DNA of 64,000 bases, taken from contig OY101130.1 in the NCBI GenBank assembly GCA_956465555.1, positions 868,001 to 932,000 on the forward strand. Direction: 5' to 3'. The translations under genes and the position numbers were made by a program. Every line of letters begins with the position of its first letter. Positions within the stretch are counted from its first letter, which is position 1. This document shows, piece after piece, positions 62,314 through 64,000 of this stretch. The stretch comes from Nitzschia sp. pyKryTriq1 (taxonomy: Eukaryota > Bacillariophyta > Bacillariophyceae > Bacillariales > Bacillariaceae). Below the pieces are notes generated by a model. It saw only the letters and a program-made list of their open reading frames with translations, made no database searches and had not been told where the DNA came from.

Positions 62314-64000
62314 ATGTCGTTCTTCGATCCCACCAGCAACAGCAACTGGCACGAGCAAGACTACGATCGATGGCTGGCGGGAGAGCAAGATGCCGCGTAT
62401 TCGTCGTACACGAAAAAGGAGGAAGCTCCGCTCGACTACTCGGTGTTGAGTGTGGGAGTCATGACCTTGGGTTTGATTCTGTGCGTGGAAGTGATTCGAC
62501 ATAAACTGGATCACGAGGCAGAACATCGTCCGTTTTTCAAGGTGGTCCTGGAGGCCACCTACAGTGAATGTAAGTTACTCTGAACGAACAAAGAAGAACA
62601 GCGTTGAACGGAATCCCATCATGACAGCTTCGACTTTCGACGACGACTCACTCACGCACATCATCTTCACCTCCACCACATCAAATCTCACCTACTTTCT
62701 CTAGTGGCGACACTTGGACTCGTCGAATTGTTTGTCTTTTTGCTCATGAGATATTACGAATTGAAAAACAAGGAACGAAAGGAGGTCTTTGCGGAAGTCC
62801 ACTTTGCCTTGTTCTACACTGCAATTTTCAATGCCTTTCAGAGTATCATGTGTGCCTTGGCGACGCGGCGAGCCTCCGATCGACTGTGGGTGCAAACGGA
62901 ACACTTGGAATTGGATCACTACGTAGAAATTCGAGAAGAATTTGACCGAGTCTCCTTTGCGTATCACTCGCAACGAATGAATATGGACCACTTGGGAAAG
63001 CGACCACGGCGCACTCTGTCGCTATGGCTCCGCAATGCTCAATCGGCCATTCGAAACCCTGGACTGCGAAGCCGCTATTTGGAACTACTGGTGCAAGTTC
63101 GATTTCACCAGCTACGCATTCAATTCTTGGAAAACAATAACCTTCCCTTGACTCTCAAGGTGTCGGACTATTTGAAGCGATCCGAAGAGGCCGTGTTGAT
63201 GCACATGGTGCACGTCAGTGGAACCGCGTGGCTCTTGTTGACGGGAGCCTTTAACTTGATTTACTTTCTCTTGGGAATTGTGGCAAATCAAACCGGAGAT
63301 ATGGAAATCATTGGAACGGCCCTGGCTGTCATTTTCTTTTCCGTATTGATTCTGTTTATCGTCATTTGTATCGTTCTTTACATGAAGATGAGAAGCATCT
63401 TTGAAGATATTCTGTAAGTATCTTGGATTGTCCGTTCCTACTACACATGAGATCACGTACTTTTCTCACTTTTTATCGACCGATCCCCTCTATGTTTACA
63501 TAGTGAGATGAAACACATTCAAGAGACGGATAGCGAGGCCGGTGCTCAACGCCAGCGGAACCTATTTTGGTTCAACGAACCCCAATTGGTCATATCTCTA
63601 ATTCAAGTCATGCAGTTTGGATATGCCATTGCCTTGGCGATTGTTATCATGTTTTGGCAAGACTTGGGTCAAGTTGCACCCTACTACTACTTGATTGCGA
63701 ATGGCATTTGTTATGCCATTTTCATTTATGTGCTCGCCAAGGTCTTGCCCCAGTTCACGTTGTGTACCTCCTTGGGGCATTTGGTCAACAAAGAACGCTT
63801 GAATGAAACCTTGGCCTTGCATCGCTTTCATGAAGCTCAGAGACGACAAAAACGAAAAATGGTACAGCTCACTTTTGGCGAGAATCTGGACGATTCGATC
63901 GTCTGCATGCAAGCGACGGACGACGATAACAAAATGACAGCCGTTGTTGTGGAAATGGATACTATTTCTGGTGGTAAGCAGATGATGATGATGATTCCCC
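62314..64000 (+). CDS. MLO-like membrane protein, 5' part
   Basis: Exons visible are 62314-62569, 62705-63413 and 63504-63973. GT-AG introns of 135 and 90 bp have been removed, and a GTAAGC donor at 63974 suggests that the gene continues beyond the window. The protein starts with an acidic N-terminus and a first helix (YSVLSVGVMTLGLILCVEVI). It continues with LATLGLVELFVFLLMRYYEL, a long cytosolic loop, a helix pair (WLLLTGAFNLIYFLLGIV and LAVIFFSVLILFIVICIVLY), and then NLFWFNEPQLVISLIQVMQF. That last segment is the most MLO-like, echoing the plant FWFxxPxLxLxLIxFxLFQNAF block. MLO proteins are seven-helix plasma-membrane proteins, calcium-channel-like in plants, with calmodulin-binding tails. 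The homologue is distant, so the call is at family level. Confidence 0.7.

Noticed and set aside
1-64000. CRISPR arrays, tRNA genes, rRNA genes, transposase or polymerase genes
   Set aside because: I looked for regularly spaced repeats, B-box-like GGTTCGA arms and known catalytic motifs and found none that hold up.

Overview
This window looks like nuclear DNA of a diatom, probably pennate. Several observations point that way. Genes are dense and lie on both strands. Introns are short (about 49 to 151 bp) and use GT-AG ends. Several proteins start with a signal peptide followed at once by a Phe-led transit region, the ASAFAP-type rule for import into a four-membrane plastid. Secreted proteins carry Pro-Ser-Thr linkers of the diatom type. 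No rRNA, tRNA, CRISPR array, transposase or reverse transcriptase was recognised.

Layout. 0.4-9.4 kb: a VOC/glyoxalase-like plastid protein, a lectin-like plus chalcone-isomerase-like protein, and an M1 aminopeptidase containing a 14-nt exon. 10-20.5 kb: a secreted protein with two CBM6-like domains, a catalase-peroxidase (KatG), a small ankyrin-like protein, a GT31-like glycosyltransferase and the PP2A scaffold subunit A. 21.5-24 kb: a seven-helix receptor-like gene followed by a decayed tandem copy. 24.4-33.9 kb: three tandem paralogues of a secreted modular family, the third with its middle removed in frame. 34.5-42.2 kb: an AlkB-like dioxygenase, KRR1, a Tic22-like protein and an M32 carboxypeptidase that diverge from one short spacer, and an unknown protein. 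42.6-44.7 kb: a tandem pair of Mpv17/PMP22 proteins. 45-49 kb: mostly non-coding, with one possible 77-residue gene, a hypothetical protein, and a 91-bp direct repeat around hairpin-rich DNA. 49.2-56.3 kb: a TatA/B-type translocase component, a multi-spanning membrane protein with SPRR repeats, a double zinc-knuckle protein behind a perfect E2F-type palindrome, and a plastid-type GIY-YIG/zinc-knuckle protein. 57.7-61.4 kb: a four-exon gene joining a SHAQKYF-type Myb domain, ankyrin repeats and a complete histone deacetylase. 62.3 kb to the end: the 5' part of an MLO-like membrane protein gene.

Together, seven genes have N-termini that fit plastid import: VOC, PepN, AlkB-like, Tic22-like, M32, TatA/B-like and GIY-YIG. 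Two of these concern protein import or export (Tic22, Tat) and two protein turnover (PepN, M32). The most unusual objects are the Myb-ankyrin-HDAC protein, the secreted modular family, the lectin/CHI-like protein, the plastid-type GIY-YIG/zinc-knuckle protein, and the E2F-palindrome/zinc-knuckle gene. Exon joins were worked out by hand from splice sites and reading frame; all would be settled by RNA reads.
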